64,000 bases of DNA from JBHJGP01 sp050331695. GTDB lineage: Bacteria; Pseudomonadota; Alphaproteobacteria; Geminicoccales; Geminicoccaceae. The notes under the pieces are model-generated. The model was not told the origin of the DNA and did not search any database. It saw only the letters and a list, made by a program, of their open reading frames with translations. Below are positions 8,948 through 17,449 of the stretch, one piece after another; the stretch's first letter is position 1; each line of letters begins with the position of its first letter. The translations under genes and the position numbers were made by a program. The stretch is taken from assembly GCA_050331695.1 (NCBI GenBank), contig JBHJGP010000026.1:26754-90753 (forward strand). The letters run 5' to 3'.

Positions 8948-9483
8948 TGGTCGGCGAGATCAGTGACGGTGATGGCCATGAAGCGGATGCCAGGGCATCC
9001 ATGAGCGGCTCGGTCGACAAGGGCGCCGTCTTCAGCACGCTCGCCTGCATCGGCTTCTTCCAGCGCGGGGGACGGGTCGAGAGCTGGATTGATGCCTATC
9101 TGAGACAGGCCGAGTGGGCCAATGAGGGATTGCGCCAAGGCCTAAGGTTGCAAAAGCGCTGGTGGATCGGGCCCCGGCTTTTGGCTTTGCGCGATCTCGA
9201 GAGGTGTTGCGGCCCCGAACCGGAAATGACCTATTCGGAGCCCGAGGATCAGTGGCTGGCCAAGATCAGGCGGCTCGAACGCCGCTTGAGAGAGCCGGAG
9301 CGAATGCCGCCGACCATCGTGCAGTATGACGGCAAGGGGCTAGTGGTCCGTGACGGCAATCACCGGATGGCCGCCTTCCAGCGGGCCAAGTGGCGGCGTT
9401 GCTATGCCTTCATTTGGTGCGATAGCGCCGTGGCCGTGGCCGGCTTCATGCGAAGCTATGCGCCGATCAGGCCCGTCACGTGA
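8941..9483 (+). CDS. Hypothetical protein with ParB/sulfiredoxin-like VxDGNHR motif
   Basis: About 180 aa of unknown function. The C-terminal part carries GLVVRDGNHRMAAFQRA, the nucleotide-binding GNHR-type signature of the ParB N-domain/sulfiredoxin-like fold. The rest of a ParB protein (HTH, dimer domain) is absent. The middle is basic and Trp-rich. The frame opens at 8911, but that start lies inside the divergent operon's promoter. ATG 8941, 8947 or 9001 are possible; none has a strong ribosome site, so the start is uncertain. The 3' end overlaps the convergent chrA by 28 bp. It shares its upstream region with the methionine operon, which may or may not be meaningful. Confidence 0.55.
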   Translation: MSMVGEISDGDGHEADARASMSGSVDKGAVFSTLACIGFFQRGGRVESWIDAYLRQAEWANEGLRQGLRLQKRWWIGPRLLALRDLERCCGPEPEMTYSEPEDQWLAKIRRLERRLREPERMPPTIVQYDGKGLVVRDGNHRMAAFQRAKWRRCYAFIWCDSAVAVAGFMRSYAPIRPVT

Positions 9484-10759
9484 AGCAGGAGCCCTAAGCC
9501 TGCCGCCAATCCAAGCGTCTTGATCATGCCGATCCTCGCCCAGAGGAGGGCCGCGGCCGAGATCGCCGCCAGAGCGGTAGCCCACAGATCGACGCCCGAG
9601 GGCGGCAAGGTCCAGTAGCGGATGAAGCCCAGCCAACGCTCTTCGCTTCCGGGCACCAGAACCTGGATCGTAAACCACAGAGAGAGATTGAGGATCACGC
9701 CGACAACCGCTGCCGTCACCCCTTGAAGCGCGCCGGCGAGTTTGGGCGAGGCGGCGATGCGCCCCAGATAAGGGGCGCCGGCGAAAATCCAGAGAAAACA
9801 GGGCGCGAAGGTGACCCAAAGCGTCAGGATTGCGCCGGCTAGGCCCATGGCCAGGGATGTGTCGCCATCGGCCCTGGCGGCGGCGAGGAAGCCAACGAAC
9901 TCCGTGACCAGGATCAAAGGCCCGGGTGTTGTTTCGGCGAGCCCCAGGCCGTCCAGCATCTCAGGCCCGCTGAGCCAGCCATGGGTTTCGACGGCCGCCT
10001 GCGCCATGTAGGCGAGGACCGCGTAGGCGCCACCGAAGGTGACGACCGCGAGCTTGGAGAAAAAGAGCCCGATCTCGACGAAGACGTGATCACCACCGAG
10101 CGTCAGCCAGAGCAAGCCGATCGGCGTCAGCCACACGACAAGCCAGGTGGTGATGGTTTGCAGCGTCTGGCCCAACCGGACGGGCTCCGCCGGGCGAAAA
10201 TCGCTGGTTTGCGGCTCCGCCAAACCAAGACCGGCGAGTGCCGCTCCGATGATGATCAGCGGGTAGGGGATGGCCAGGAAAAAGATGGCGACGAAGGCGG
10301 CGCCGGCGATGAGGAGGTAGACCGTGCCCTTGAGAGCTCGCTTCGAGATCTTGATCAGCGCCTCGATCACCAGGACAAGGACGGCCGCCTTCACCCCGAG
10401 AAAAAGAGCCTCCATCCAGGGAAGGTTGCCTAGAAGGAGGTAGACGGTCGCCAGCACCAGCATGATCAGCGCGCCGGGCATGACGAACAAGAGCCCGGCC
10501 ACGAGACCACCCAGTAGCCCGTGGCGGCGATGGCCGACCAGGGTCGCAAGCTGCATGGCCTCGGGACCCGGCAACAGCATGCAGAAATTGAGCGCCGCAG
10601 ATAATCCTTCTCGCTCAGCCAGCCGCGCTCCTCCACAACCTCGCGGTGCATCAGCGCGATCTGTCCGGCAGGTCCGCCAAACGACAGAAAGCCGATCCGC
10701 GCCCACACCAGAAAGAAGCTCCAAAACGGTTCGGCATCGGCCTTTTGTCCGTCGTTCAT
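9456..10759 (-). pseudogene. chrA: Chromate transporter ChrA, two-domain form, frameshifted
   Basis: CHR-family inner-membrane chromate efflux protein. The N-terminal part (from ATG 10759) is FFLVWARIGFLSFGGPAGQI followed by VVEERGWLSEKDYL. The family continuation ALNFCMLLPGPEAMQLATL is present only in another frame, which then runs about 380 codons to 9456 and includes the second half (LAVVTFGGAYAVLAYMAQ). The break is at about 10596-10599: after the codons for D-Y-L only two bases (CG) remain before GCGCTC (Ala-Leu), so one base is missing. Adding one would give YLRALNFCMLLPGPEA, a normal ChrA sequence. The ATG overlaps the stop of the upstream rhodanese-ChrB gene. It could be a real pseudogene or a sequencing error in a GC run. 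Confidence 0.85.
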
Positions 10760-11574
10760 GATCGCGCTACCGAGGGCCAGTTGTGCATCTCGCTCGGCGC
10801 CTTGCGTCGCCAGGCGTAGAGATTGTCGTAAAGGTCCATGCCTCGGGCCAACGCCAGATGGTCGTCTTCGCCGGCGAGCGCCGAGATGCCGATGGCCGTG
10901 GCCAGAAGGCCGGCCGCTTCATCGGCCAGATCGAAGCGCGCGGTGTCCGCGCCGCGAATGATCAGTGCCAGATCGTCGAGAGTAGCGTCCTTGAGACCAC
11001 AGCGGCGGAGCAAGACATCGAAGCTGCACAAATCACCTTCGTGGCTGATCTCGGCGCCCTCGATGTCGAAGGAAATGCCGCCCGTTTCCTCGGCGACGGC
11101 AAGCACGTGATCCGGATCGACGAACAGGATTTTTGCCCGGGGATCGATGAAGCGCTTGATCAGCCAGGGGCAGGCCAGGCGGTCGATCTTGGGCCGGCGG
11201 CGGGTGACCCAAACGCTCGGGCCGCGCTCGAAGGTGAGGGGTAGGGTACTCTTCTTGAGCAAGGGCAGGCCCGCCTCGCGCCAGGCCTCGATGCCGTCCT
11301 TCAGGATGCGTGCCCGAAGGCCATTCGAGCGTAGCTGAGCAGCAGCCAACTGCGACACATTGTGGCTGTGCACGCAATAGATCACCAGTTCGGCGCCGGC
11401 GTCGAACTCCGTCTGCCAGCTTTCCGTTTGCCTGTGATCGCGCCAGACGGCACCCGGAACCAGATGGTTGTCGGACGCAAAAATCTCGTGGCGGCGGACA
11501 TCGACGATCCGAGGCGGGTTCAGACCTGCCAGGCACGACCAAAGTTGTTCGGGAGTGATCAGAAATTTGCCCAT
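10756..11574 (-). CDS. Rhodanese domain fused to ChrB C-terminal chromate-resistance domain
   Basis: 272 aa. Residues 1-105 are a rhodanese-like domain (PRIVDVRRHEIFASDNHLVPGA ... VIYCVHSHNVSQLAA) with Cys at the active-loop position. Residues about 115-270 match the ChrB C-terminal domain: WVTRRRPKIDRLACPWLIKR, ISFDIEGAEISHEGDLCSFD. Rhodanese-ChrB proteins accompany ChrA in chromate-efflux operons, as here (4-bp overlap with chrA). The open frame extends to 11892, but homology begins at the ATG at 11574, preceded by GGAGCTTGAAGCC. Exact biochemical role unproven; ChrB relatives act as chromate-responsive regulators or as reductase-like proteins. Confidence 0.82.
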   Translation of the reverse strand: MGKFLITPEQLWSCLAGLNPPRIVDVRRHEIFASDNHLVPGAVWRDHRQTESWQTEFDAGAELVIYCVHSHNVSQLAAAQLRSNGLRARILKDGIEAWREAGLPLLKKSTLPLTFERGPSVWVTRRRPKIDRLACPWLIKRFIDPRAKILFVDPDHVLAVAEETGGISFDIEGAEISHEGDLCSFDVLLRRCGLKDATLDDLALIIRGADTARFDLADEAAGLLATAIGISALAGEDDHLALARGMDLYDNLYAWRRKAPSEMHNWPSVARS

Positions 11575-11743
11575 GGCTTCAAGCTCCGAAGTCGGTTTCC
11601 GGAGCGGCGCTTGGGCAATTGCCTGACGGGGCGGCCGCATCGGCCCCACGACCGGGAAGCTAGGCCGATCCAGACCGGCGGGCAAGATCCGCCAACATGC
11701 CGCGTTCAACCTGCCGGTCACCTGAATTAGAGATCGGCGGATC

Positions 11744-13300
11744 ATGGCGAAAAACGACAAACGCGACGCCGAGGGCGGCTCGTCTCTGATCCTGGTTTTG
11801 GGCGACCAGCTTTCGCCCCATCTCTCGAGCCTCGACGCCGGCGACCGGGCGACGGACGGGATCTTGATGGTGGAGGTCGAGGAAGAGGCCACCTATGTGC
11901 GCCACCACAAGAAGAAAATTGCCTTTCTGTTCTCGGCGATGCGCCATTTCGCGGAGGCCCTGAAGGACGCCGGCTGGACGGTTGATTACGTCAAGCTCGA
12001 TGACGACGCGAATAGGGGCTCATTCACCGGCGAGATCGCCCGCGCCGTCGAGCATCACGCACCGGCGCGGATCATTGTCACCGAACCGGGTGAGTGGCGG
12101 GTTCGCCAAGCGATGGAGGATTGGTCGGAGCGCTTTGATTTACCGGTTCAGATCCTCGCCGACGACCGGTTCCTCGCCGACCATACGGCATTTCAGACCT
12201 GGGCCGAGGACCGAAAGCAGCTCCGGATGGAGTATTTCTATCGCGAGATGCGCAAGAAAACCGGCCTCCTGATGGAAGGTGACGAGCCCGAGGGCGGCAA
12301 ATGGAATTTTGACACCGAGAACCGAAAGCCGGCCAAGACCGATCTGTTCATGCCGGAGCCGGCGCGTTACGAGCCGGACGAGATCACCCGGGATGTGTTG
12401 GATTTGGTCGCCCGGCGCTTCGAGGATCATTTCGGCGATCTGGAACCGTTCTGGTTCGCCGTGACGGCGGAGCAGGCCGAAGCGGCGCTGGAAAGCTTCA
12501 TCGAGGACGCCTTGCCGTCCTTCGGCGATTTTCAGGACGCCATGCTCCAAGACGAGCGGTTTCTCTACCACTCGGTTCTCTCGATCTACATCAACGCCGG
12601 CCTGCTCGATCCGCTGGATGTCTGCCGGCGGGTCGAAAAGGCCTATCACCAGGGCCATGCGCCCCTAAATGCTGTGGAGGGCTTCATTCGTCAGATCATC
12701 GGCTGGCGCGAGTTCATCCGCGGCATCTACTGGCTCACCATGCCCGGCTACGAGGGCCGGAACTATTTTGGCGCCGAGCGCCCGCTGCCTGAGTTCTTCT
12801 GGACCGGCGACACCGATCTCGCCTGCCTGAAGGCGGCGATCACCCAGACCAAAGAGGAGGCTTACGCCCACCATATTCAAAGGCTGATGGTCACCGGCAA
12901 TTTCTGTCTTCTGGCCGGCATCGATCCCCGCGAGGTCCATGAATGGTATCTGATCGTCTACGCCGACGCCTATGAGTGGGTCGAGATGCCAAACACGCTC
13001 GGCATGAGCCAGTTCGCCGACGGCGGTCTCCTGGGATCCAAGCCCTATGCGGCCAGCGGCAACTATATCAACAAGATGTCCGACTACTGTTCCGGCTGCC
13101 GGTATGATGTGAAGAAGAAAACCGGCGACGCGGCCTGCCCGCTCAATCCTCTCTATTGGGATTTCTTGATCCGGAACCGGAACAAGCTGAAAGCCAATCC
13201 CCGCCTGGCACAGGTCTATCGCACCTGGGACCGGATGGCTGACGACAAGCAAAAGGCCTATCGGAAGACGGCCAGGGCCTTTCTCGATGCGCTTCAATGA
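11744..13300 (+). CDS. phrB: Prokaryotic (6-4) photolyase / FeS-BCP cryptochrome-photolyase
   Basis: 518 aa, the size of Agrobacterium PhrB-type FeS-containing bacterial cryptochromes/photolyases. The N-terminal alpha/beta domain opens LILVLGDQLSPHLSSLDAG. The FAD domain has YHSVLSIYINAGLLDP, AVEGFIRQIIGWREFIRG, AYAHHIQRLMVTGNFCLLAG, YEWVEMPNTLGMSQFADGG. The C-terminal Cys cluster YCSGCRYDVKKK plus AACPLNPLYWDF fits the [4Fe-4S] ligands. It repairs UV (6-4) photoproducts using blue light. The adjacent DUF3253 gene, and the convergent second photolyase with its DUF2256 partner, suggest a photoprotection block. Confidence 0.93.
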   Translation: MAKNDKRDAEGGSSLILVLGDQLSPHLSSLDAGDRATDGILMVEVEEEATYVRHHKKKIAFLFSAMRHFAEALKDAGWTVDYVKLDDDANRGSFTGEIARAVEHHAPARIIVTEPGEWRVRQAMEDWSERFDLPVQILADDRFLADHTAFQTWAEDRKQLRMEYFYREMRKKTGLLMEGDEPEGGKWNFDTENRKPAKTDLFMPEPARYEPDEITRDVLDLVARRFEDHFGDLEPFWFAVTAEQAEAALESFIEDALPSFGDFQDAMLQDERFLYHSVLSIYINAGLLDPLDVCRRVEKAYHQGHAPLNAVEGFIRQIIGWREFIRGIYWLTMPGYEGRNYFGAERPLPEFFWTGDTDLACLKAAITQTKEEAYAHHIQRLMVTGNFCLLAGIDPREVHEWYLIVYADAYEWVEMPNTLGMSQFADGGLLGSKPYAASGNYINKMSDYCSGCRYDVKKKTGDAACPLNPLYWDFLIRNRNKLKANPRLAQVYRTWDRMADDKQKAYRKTARAFLDALQ

Positions 13301-13313
13301 CCGCGGAAAAGCG

Positions 13314-13571
13314 ATGCCCGCTGAGGACGAGACCGAAGCAAAAATTCTTGAGCTGTGCCAGGAACGGGGGCCGGACAAAACCATCTGCCCCTCGGAGGCA
13401 GCCCGGGCATTGGCGGGCGACGACGGCGATACGCAGGCGCTGATGAACGAGGTGCGAGCCGCCGGCCGCCGTTTGGCTTGGGCGGGCAAAATTGCCGTTA
13501 CGCAGAAAGGAAAGCCGGTCGACCCGGATCAGGCCAAGGGGCCCATACGCTTCGGCTTGGCCGACGACTGA
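13314..13571 (+). CDS. DUF3253 small protein
   Basis: 85 aa from ATG 13314 (GGAAAAGCG upstream). The frame could begin at ATG 13287, inside the end of phrB. It contains the DUF3253 pattern: ILELCQERGPDKTICPSEAA, ALAGDD, MNEVRAAGRRLAWAGKIAVT and QKGKPVDPDQAKGPIRFGL. The fold looks like a winged helix. DUF3253 genes are often found next to photolyases and DUF2256; no biochemical role is known to me. It follows phrB immediately, so it is cotranscribed, and its last 43 bp overlap the antisense DUF2256 gene. Confidence 0.8.
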   Translation: MPAEDETEAKILELCQERGPDKTICPSEAARALAGDDGDTQALMNEVRAAGRRLAWAGKIAVTQKGKPVDPDQAKGPIRFGLADD

Positions 13572-13705
13572 GCCTCGCTCCGGCACCGGACCGAGCAGTA
13601 TTTCACCTGGTACCAGTCCTTGGCCCATTTTTTACGCCAAGCGAACGGACGGCCGCAGCAGGCGCACAGTTTTCGCGGTAGGTCGGCTTTTTTGCGCATT
13701 TTCAT
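13529..13705 (-). CDS. DUF2256 small Cys-rich protein
   Basis: 58-aa protein: MKMRKKADLPRKLCACCGRP, then FAWRKKWAKDWYQVKYCSVR and CRSEAQ with a short tail. The C-x-C-C-G-R-P-F-x-W-R-K-K-W and Y-C-S-x-R-C pattern is that of DUF2256, a putative zinc-ribbon-like protein typically encoded beside cryptochrome/photolyase genes. ATG 13705 (or 13699) lies about 10 bp after the photolyase stop at 13715, so the two form an operon. The 3' end runs antisense into the DUF3253 gene. Confidence 0.82.
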   Translation of the reverse strand: MKMRKKADLPRKLCACCGRPFAWRKKWAKDWYQVKYCSVRCRSEAQSSAKPKRMGPLA

Positions 13706-13714
13706 TTGATTGGC

Positions 13715-15259
13715 CTAGGGATCCTGATCACCGCCCAGGGCCATGCGCAACTGCTTGTCGTCTTTTTTGACAGGGCGACGGGTGCCGGTGTGCGGGATGC
13801 CGCTCTTGCGGCTGCCATGTTTTTCCTGGATGCGGTTGGCGCCGTCACGGAACGTGCTGCCCCGGCGCACCGCCCAAACCTTGTCGCGGGCGGCCTTCGC
13901 CGCCAGGAGATGGTCGACGATCGGGGCGGGATAGGCGTTGCCCAGGAACTGGCCGGCCTCTTCCCACTTCCAGGGTTCCTGGACGAACTTGTCGGGCACA
14001 GGCGCAAGCTCGGGAAGCCATTGCCTGACGAAGATACCGTCCGGATCCTGATCGAAACCCTGTTTAACGGGATTGTAGATCCTGACAGTGTTGATGCCCG
14101 TGGTGCCGGACTGCATCTGCGTCTGGGGCCAATGGATGCCCGGCTCGTAATCGGTGAATTTTCTGGCTAAGTGCTCGCCGCTGGCCCGCCACGGAAGCCA
14201 CAAATGATAGCTCGCCACCGCCATCAGCATGGCCCGCATCCGAAAATTCATCCAGCCGGTGGCATTCAGACAGCGCATGCAGGCGTCGACGAAGGGAAGG
14301 CCGGTTTCGCCCGCGGACCAGGCACGCAACCGGTCCCGGTCCGCCACCTCCGGCCTGAGCCCCTCATAAGCCGGATGGAGGTCGCGGACCTCAAGGTCCG
14401 GCTCATCCTCCAGCTTCTGCATGAAGTGGTCGCGCCAATGAAGTCGGCCGGTGAACGAGACGAGAGACGGCCGCCAACCGCCGGTGGGCAAAGCGCCATG
14501 TTTGAGCTCGCGCATTCGAGACCAGGTCGCCTGGGCCACCTCGCGCATCGATAGTGTCCCCCAGGCCAGGTGAGGCGAGAGCCTCGAACAGTGCCGGGCA
14601 CCGCTCGCTGGAGCCGACATGGCGCGCCGGTAGGGCTCGCCCCGCTCTTGCAGAAAGCTTTCGAGCGTCCGCATCGCGAAGGCCCGTCCGCCTGCCTGGC
14701 GCTCCAGGCAAAGGTCCTGGGTGATACCCAGGTCCGTCGGCTCCGGGATCGGGCCCGGCACGATGTCGGCCAGCGGGGCCAGCCGGGGTGTCTCGGTGAT
14801 CGGCTCAGCCATGAAACGATCCCAGCGCCTGGCCCAGCCGTCCCGTGAGCCCAGTTTGCGAACCGTGCCCCCCTGGCGAGGCTCGTGCCAAGGGATACCA
14901 TGCTCACGGGCCCATGCCGCCACCTGCTGATCGCGGCGGAAGGTCCAGAGATTGCCGGTTTCCTGATGCGACCAGAGCGCCGCCACCCCGTGAGACCGCC
15001 GGAAGGCTTCCAGGGCGGCTACGATGTCGCCGATCCGTATCACCAACGGTTGGCCGAGGTCGGCCAGATCGCGCCTCAGCTCGTCCAAGCACTCGGCGAT
15101 GAACGCCCACTGCCTGCCGGACGCATCCGCCTCCGCCCACAGCGCCGGCTCGGCCACGTACAAAGGAAGGACGGGGCCATGGCTGGCCGCTCCGGAAAGC
15201 GCGCGGTGGTCGGAGACCCGAAGGTCACGCTTGAACCAGACGATCTGCAGTTCGGTCAT
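13715..15259 (-). CDS. Cryptochrome/photolyase-family flavoprotein (class I-like, divergent FAD loop)
   Basis: 514 aa. The N-terminal photolyase domain begins QIVWFKRDLRVSDHRAL. The helical FAD-binding domain has SRLSPHLAWGTLSMREV, GLPFVDACMRCLNATGWMNF and RIYNPVKQGFDQDPDGIFVR with RQWLPELAPVPDKFV. The segment usually reading N-N-G-x-W-Q-W-A is replaced by DYEPGIHWPQTQMQSGTTG. The Asn near flavin N5 is therefore not visibly conserved, and repair activity cannot be assumed. I believe this variant defines a recurring subfamily paired with DUF2256, as here. A basic tail of about 40 residues follows. Confidence 0.85.
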   Translation of the reverse strand: MTELQIVWFKRDLRVSDHRALSGAASHGPVLPLYVAEPALWAEADASGRQWAFIAECLDELRRDLADLGQPLVIRIGDIVAALEAFRRSHGVAALWSHQETGNLWTFRRDQQVAAWAREHGIPWHEPRQGGTVRKLGSRDGWARRWDRFMAEPITETPRLAPLADIVPGPIPEPTDLGITQDLCLERQAGGRAFAMRTLESFLQERGEPYRRAMSAPASGARHCSRLSPHLAWGTLSMREVAQATWSRMRELKHGALPTGGWRPSLVSFTGRLHWRDHFMQKLEDEPDLEVRDLHPAYEGLRPEVADRDRLRAWSAGETGLPFVDACMRCLNATGWMNFRMRAMLMAVASYHLWLPWRASGEHLARKFTDYEPGIHWPQTQMQSGTTGINTVRIYNPVKQGFDQDPDGIFVRQWLPELAPVPDKFVQEPWKWEEAGQFLGNAYPAPIVDHLLAAKAARDKVWAVRRGSTFRDGANRIQEKHGSRKSGIPHTGTRRPVKKDDKQLRMALGGDQDP

Positions 15260-15346
15260 CCTCGGCAGGAAAATCCCTGGTCATGGCCTTTCATTGTTGG
15301 GCATAGAGGTAGGTTTGGCCCGGGCCCAAGTCGAAGGACAGCGATC

Positions 15347-16087
15347 GTGATCGATGGAATTTTCGTCTTCGCAGCTTGCGTCTTTCTCCTGGCGGGTACG
15401 ATCAAAGGGATGATCGGAATCGGGTTACCCACGGCTTCGGTCACGCTGCTCACCCAGATCACCGACCCCCGCACGGCAATCGCGCTGGTGGTGTTCCCGG
15501 TGATGATCGCCAACGCCTGGCAGGTGATCCGAACCGGCCAGGTGCTCCAATCGGCCCAGACTTACGGTCTTTTCGCCGTCATGTTGATGATCACCCTGCT
15601 CGCCACCACCAGGGTCGTCGCCAGCGCCTCGCCGGCGGTGCTGCTGTTGGCGCTGGGGCTGGTGATCGCGCTTTTCGCGGCGACCAGCCTGGTGGTCCAA
15701 CCGCCGGCGCTGCCCGACGGCCTGGACAAGCCGGCTCAGTTCGTTGCCGGTACGCTCGCCGGTTTCATGGGCGCGTTCACGGCGATCTGGTCACCGCCGA
15801 TGGTGATCTATTTCCTGGCTCGGCGTCTGGAGAAGGACGAATTCGTTCGCGCTTCGGGCTTCTTGATCTTTCTCGGCAGCCTGCCGCTGGCCGCCGGCTA
15901 TTGGGCGGGCGGGTTGATGAGCGGACCGACGGCTCTGACCTCGCTTGCCATGGTCGTGCCGGCTCTCATCGGCTTTCAGGTGGGCGAAATGATCAGAAGC
16001 CGCCTCAATACGGAGCGATTTCGGACGGTCGTGCTGGTCATCTTCTTTTTGATGGGGCTGAACCTGATCCGGAAGGCGGTTGCCTAA
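15347..16087 (+). CDS. TauE/SafE-family sulfite/anion exporter
   Basis: 246-aa integral membrane protein with about eight hydrophobic segments. It shows the two half-repeats typical of TauE/SafE: GTIKGMIGIGLPTASVTLL early and GTLAGFMGAFTAIWSPPMVIY in the middle. The frame is open much further upstream, where it is antisense to the photolyase. I took GTG 15347, preceded by AAGGACAGCGATC, because the first transmembrane segment starts there. Substrate unknown (sulfite, sulfoacetate or similar in characterised relatives). Confidence 0.83.
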   Translation: MIDGIFVFAACVFLLAGTIKGMIGIGLPTASVTLLTQITDPRTAIALVVFPVMIANAWQVIRTGQVLQSAQTYGLFAVMLMITLLATTRVVASASPAVLLLALGLVIALFAATSLVVQPPALPDGLDKPAQFVAGTLAGFMGAFTAIWSPPMVIYFLARRLEKDEFVRASGFLIFLGSLPLAAGYWAGGLMSGPTALTSLAMVVPALIGFQVGEMIRSRLNTERFRTVVLVIFFLMGLNLIRKAVA

Positions 16088-16101
16088 CGTGGCGTCACGT
16101 T
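16086..16101. terminator. Small inverted repeat between convergent genes
   Basis: AACGTG-gcgt-CACGTT sits between the convergent stops at 16087 and 16106. The stem is only 6 bp and has no T-tract, so bidirectional termination is possible but weakly supported. Confidence 0.25.
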
Positions 16102-16105
16102 CCTG

Positions 16106-16372
16106 TCAGTGTTTGGCCTCGGAAGCAGTCTCGACATCGGCCAGGTCGGTGCTGTCACCGGCATCGAAAAGCCAGCCCAACATCACCTCCTCGACCCGCT
16201 GGCGGGTTTCATCCGGATAGAGCTTCAATGAGTCCATGACGTCGGAGAGAAGCGCGTCGTCATGATTGGCGAGCGCCCGGTCGAAACGGCTGAAAAGAAG
16301 GGAATCTTCGCCCAGCACATTGCGGAGACGGCGGCGCAGACCGGCAAAGCTGACCACGCGAACGTCACTCAT
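16106..16372 (-). CDS. Hypothetical 88-aa protein
   Basis: Short acidic protein (MSDVRVVSFAGLRRRLRN ...) with predicted helices and no membrane segment or motif I recognise. GGGGGATTTCGCCG precedes the ATG. Codon use matches the neighbours and it sits in a proper convergent slot after the TauE gene, so it is probably real. Confidence 0.55.
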   Translation of the reverse strand: MSDVRVVSFAGLRRRLRNVLGEDSLLFSRFDRALANHDDALLSDVMDSLKLYPDETRQRVEEVMLGWLFDAGDSTDLADVETASEAKH

Positions 16373-16600
16373 CGGCGAAATCCCCCAAGGCTTGTTCGAT
16401 CGTTGGTGGACCGAACTTTATGAAAATCCGCTAACCGTTCAATTCGAACGGAGCGATCCACATACTCGCATACACGACGGATGCACAGGGCTAGGCTATT
16501 CCCTCGCAACCTATGTCAGGCTTTGCCTGCGGGCGATGCCGCGCTAGGTAAGCGCCGAAGTTCTGGTGTTCAGGGCGTTGTCCCGGCGAGTTTGTGAGGA

Positions 16601-17449
16601 ATGGATTTGAAGATTAGGGCTTTGAAATCAGGCGGTGTGACTGTCTCGCTCGGTCTCGCCGCGGCCTTGCTGATGGCGGGATGCGCGTCCACCTCCAGCC
16701 CGGATGCGGACCAGGTCTCGGAGGTTGATCCCTATGAGGGGTTCAACCGCGGTGTGTTCGCGGTTAACGAAACGCTCGATGAGTACGTGTTCGAGCCCAT
16801 CGCCAAGGGCTATCGGTTCGTCGTCCCACGCCCCGTTCGCACGAGCATCGGCAACGCGCTGAGCAATCTTGGCGAGCCGGTGACCTTCCTCAATGACTCG
16901 CTCCAGGGCGAGCGCGAGCGTGCCGGCACCACGCTTTCGCGCTTCTTCATCAATTCGACCCTGGGCGTCGCCGGCCTGTTCGATGCCGCCGGCCAGTTGG
17001 GTTATCAGCGTCACGACGAGGATTTCGGCCAGACGCTCGGCGTCTACGGTGTTGATCAGGGCCCCTATCTCATGCTGCCGGTTCTCGGACCCTCGACCGT
17101 GCGCGACCTCGGTGGGACGGTGGTCGACATCGTTACCGATCCTTTCTTCTTCATCGTCGGTCCGGTCGAAAGGCTGGCTCGGGGCGTGGTCTCCGGCGTC
17201 GACACCCGCGAGGGCTTGATCGAAGAGATCGACGAGTTGGAACGCTCGAGCCTCGATCCATATGCTTCGGTGAGGACGATCTACCTACAGGCCCGAAGAC
17301 AGGCGGTGTTCAACGGCTCGCCACCGGTGGATGACAGCGCGTTCGACGAGGAATTTGATGATTTCGATGAAGAGTTCGACGATCCTGCTTTCGACGGGGG
17401 CGGTCCCGCAGGTGAAGACGAGGATGGACAAGGTGAGGTTCAACAATGA
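16601..17449 (+). CDS. mlaA: MlaA (VacJ) outer-membrane lipid-asymmetry lipoprotein
   Basis: 282 aa. Lipoprotein signal with lipobox LLMAGC (Cys about 28), then the VacJ core: DPYEGFNRGVFAVNETLDEY, PRPVRTSIGNALSNLGEPV, FINSTLGVAGLFDAAGQLG, EDFGQTLGVYGVDQGPYLML and STVRDLGGTVVDIVTDPFFF. MlaA removes misplaced phospholipids from the outer leaflet of the outer membrane and hands them to periplasmic MlaC. The tail is acidic, rich in D-E-F repeats. GAGGA lies only 2 bp from ATG 16601, so the TTG two codons later (16607) would have better spacing. The gene overlaps mlaC by 4 bp. Confidence 0.93.
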   Translation: MDLKIRALKSGGVTVSLGLAAALLMAGCASTSSPDADQVSEVDPYEGFNRGVFAVNETLDEYVFEPIAKGYRFVVPRPVRTSIGNALSNLGEPVTFLNDSLQGERERAGTTLSRFFINSTLGVAGLFDAAGQLGYQRHDEDFGQTLGVYGVDQGPYLMLPVLGPSTVRDLGGTVVDIVTDPFFFIVGPVERLARGVVSGVDTREGLIEEIDELERSSLDPYASVRTIYLQARRQAVFNGSPPVDDSAFDEEFDDFDEEFDDPAFDGGGPAGEDEDGQGEVQQ

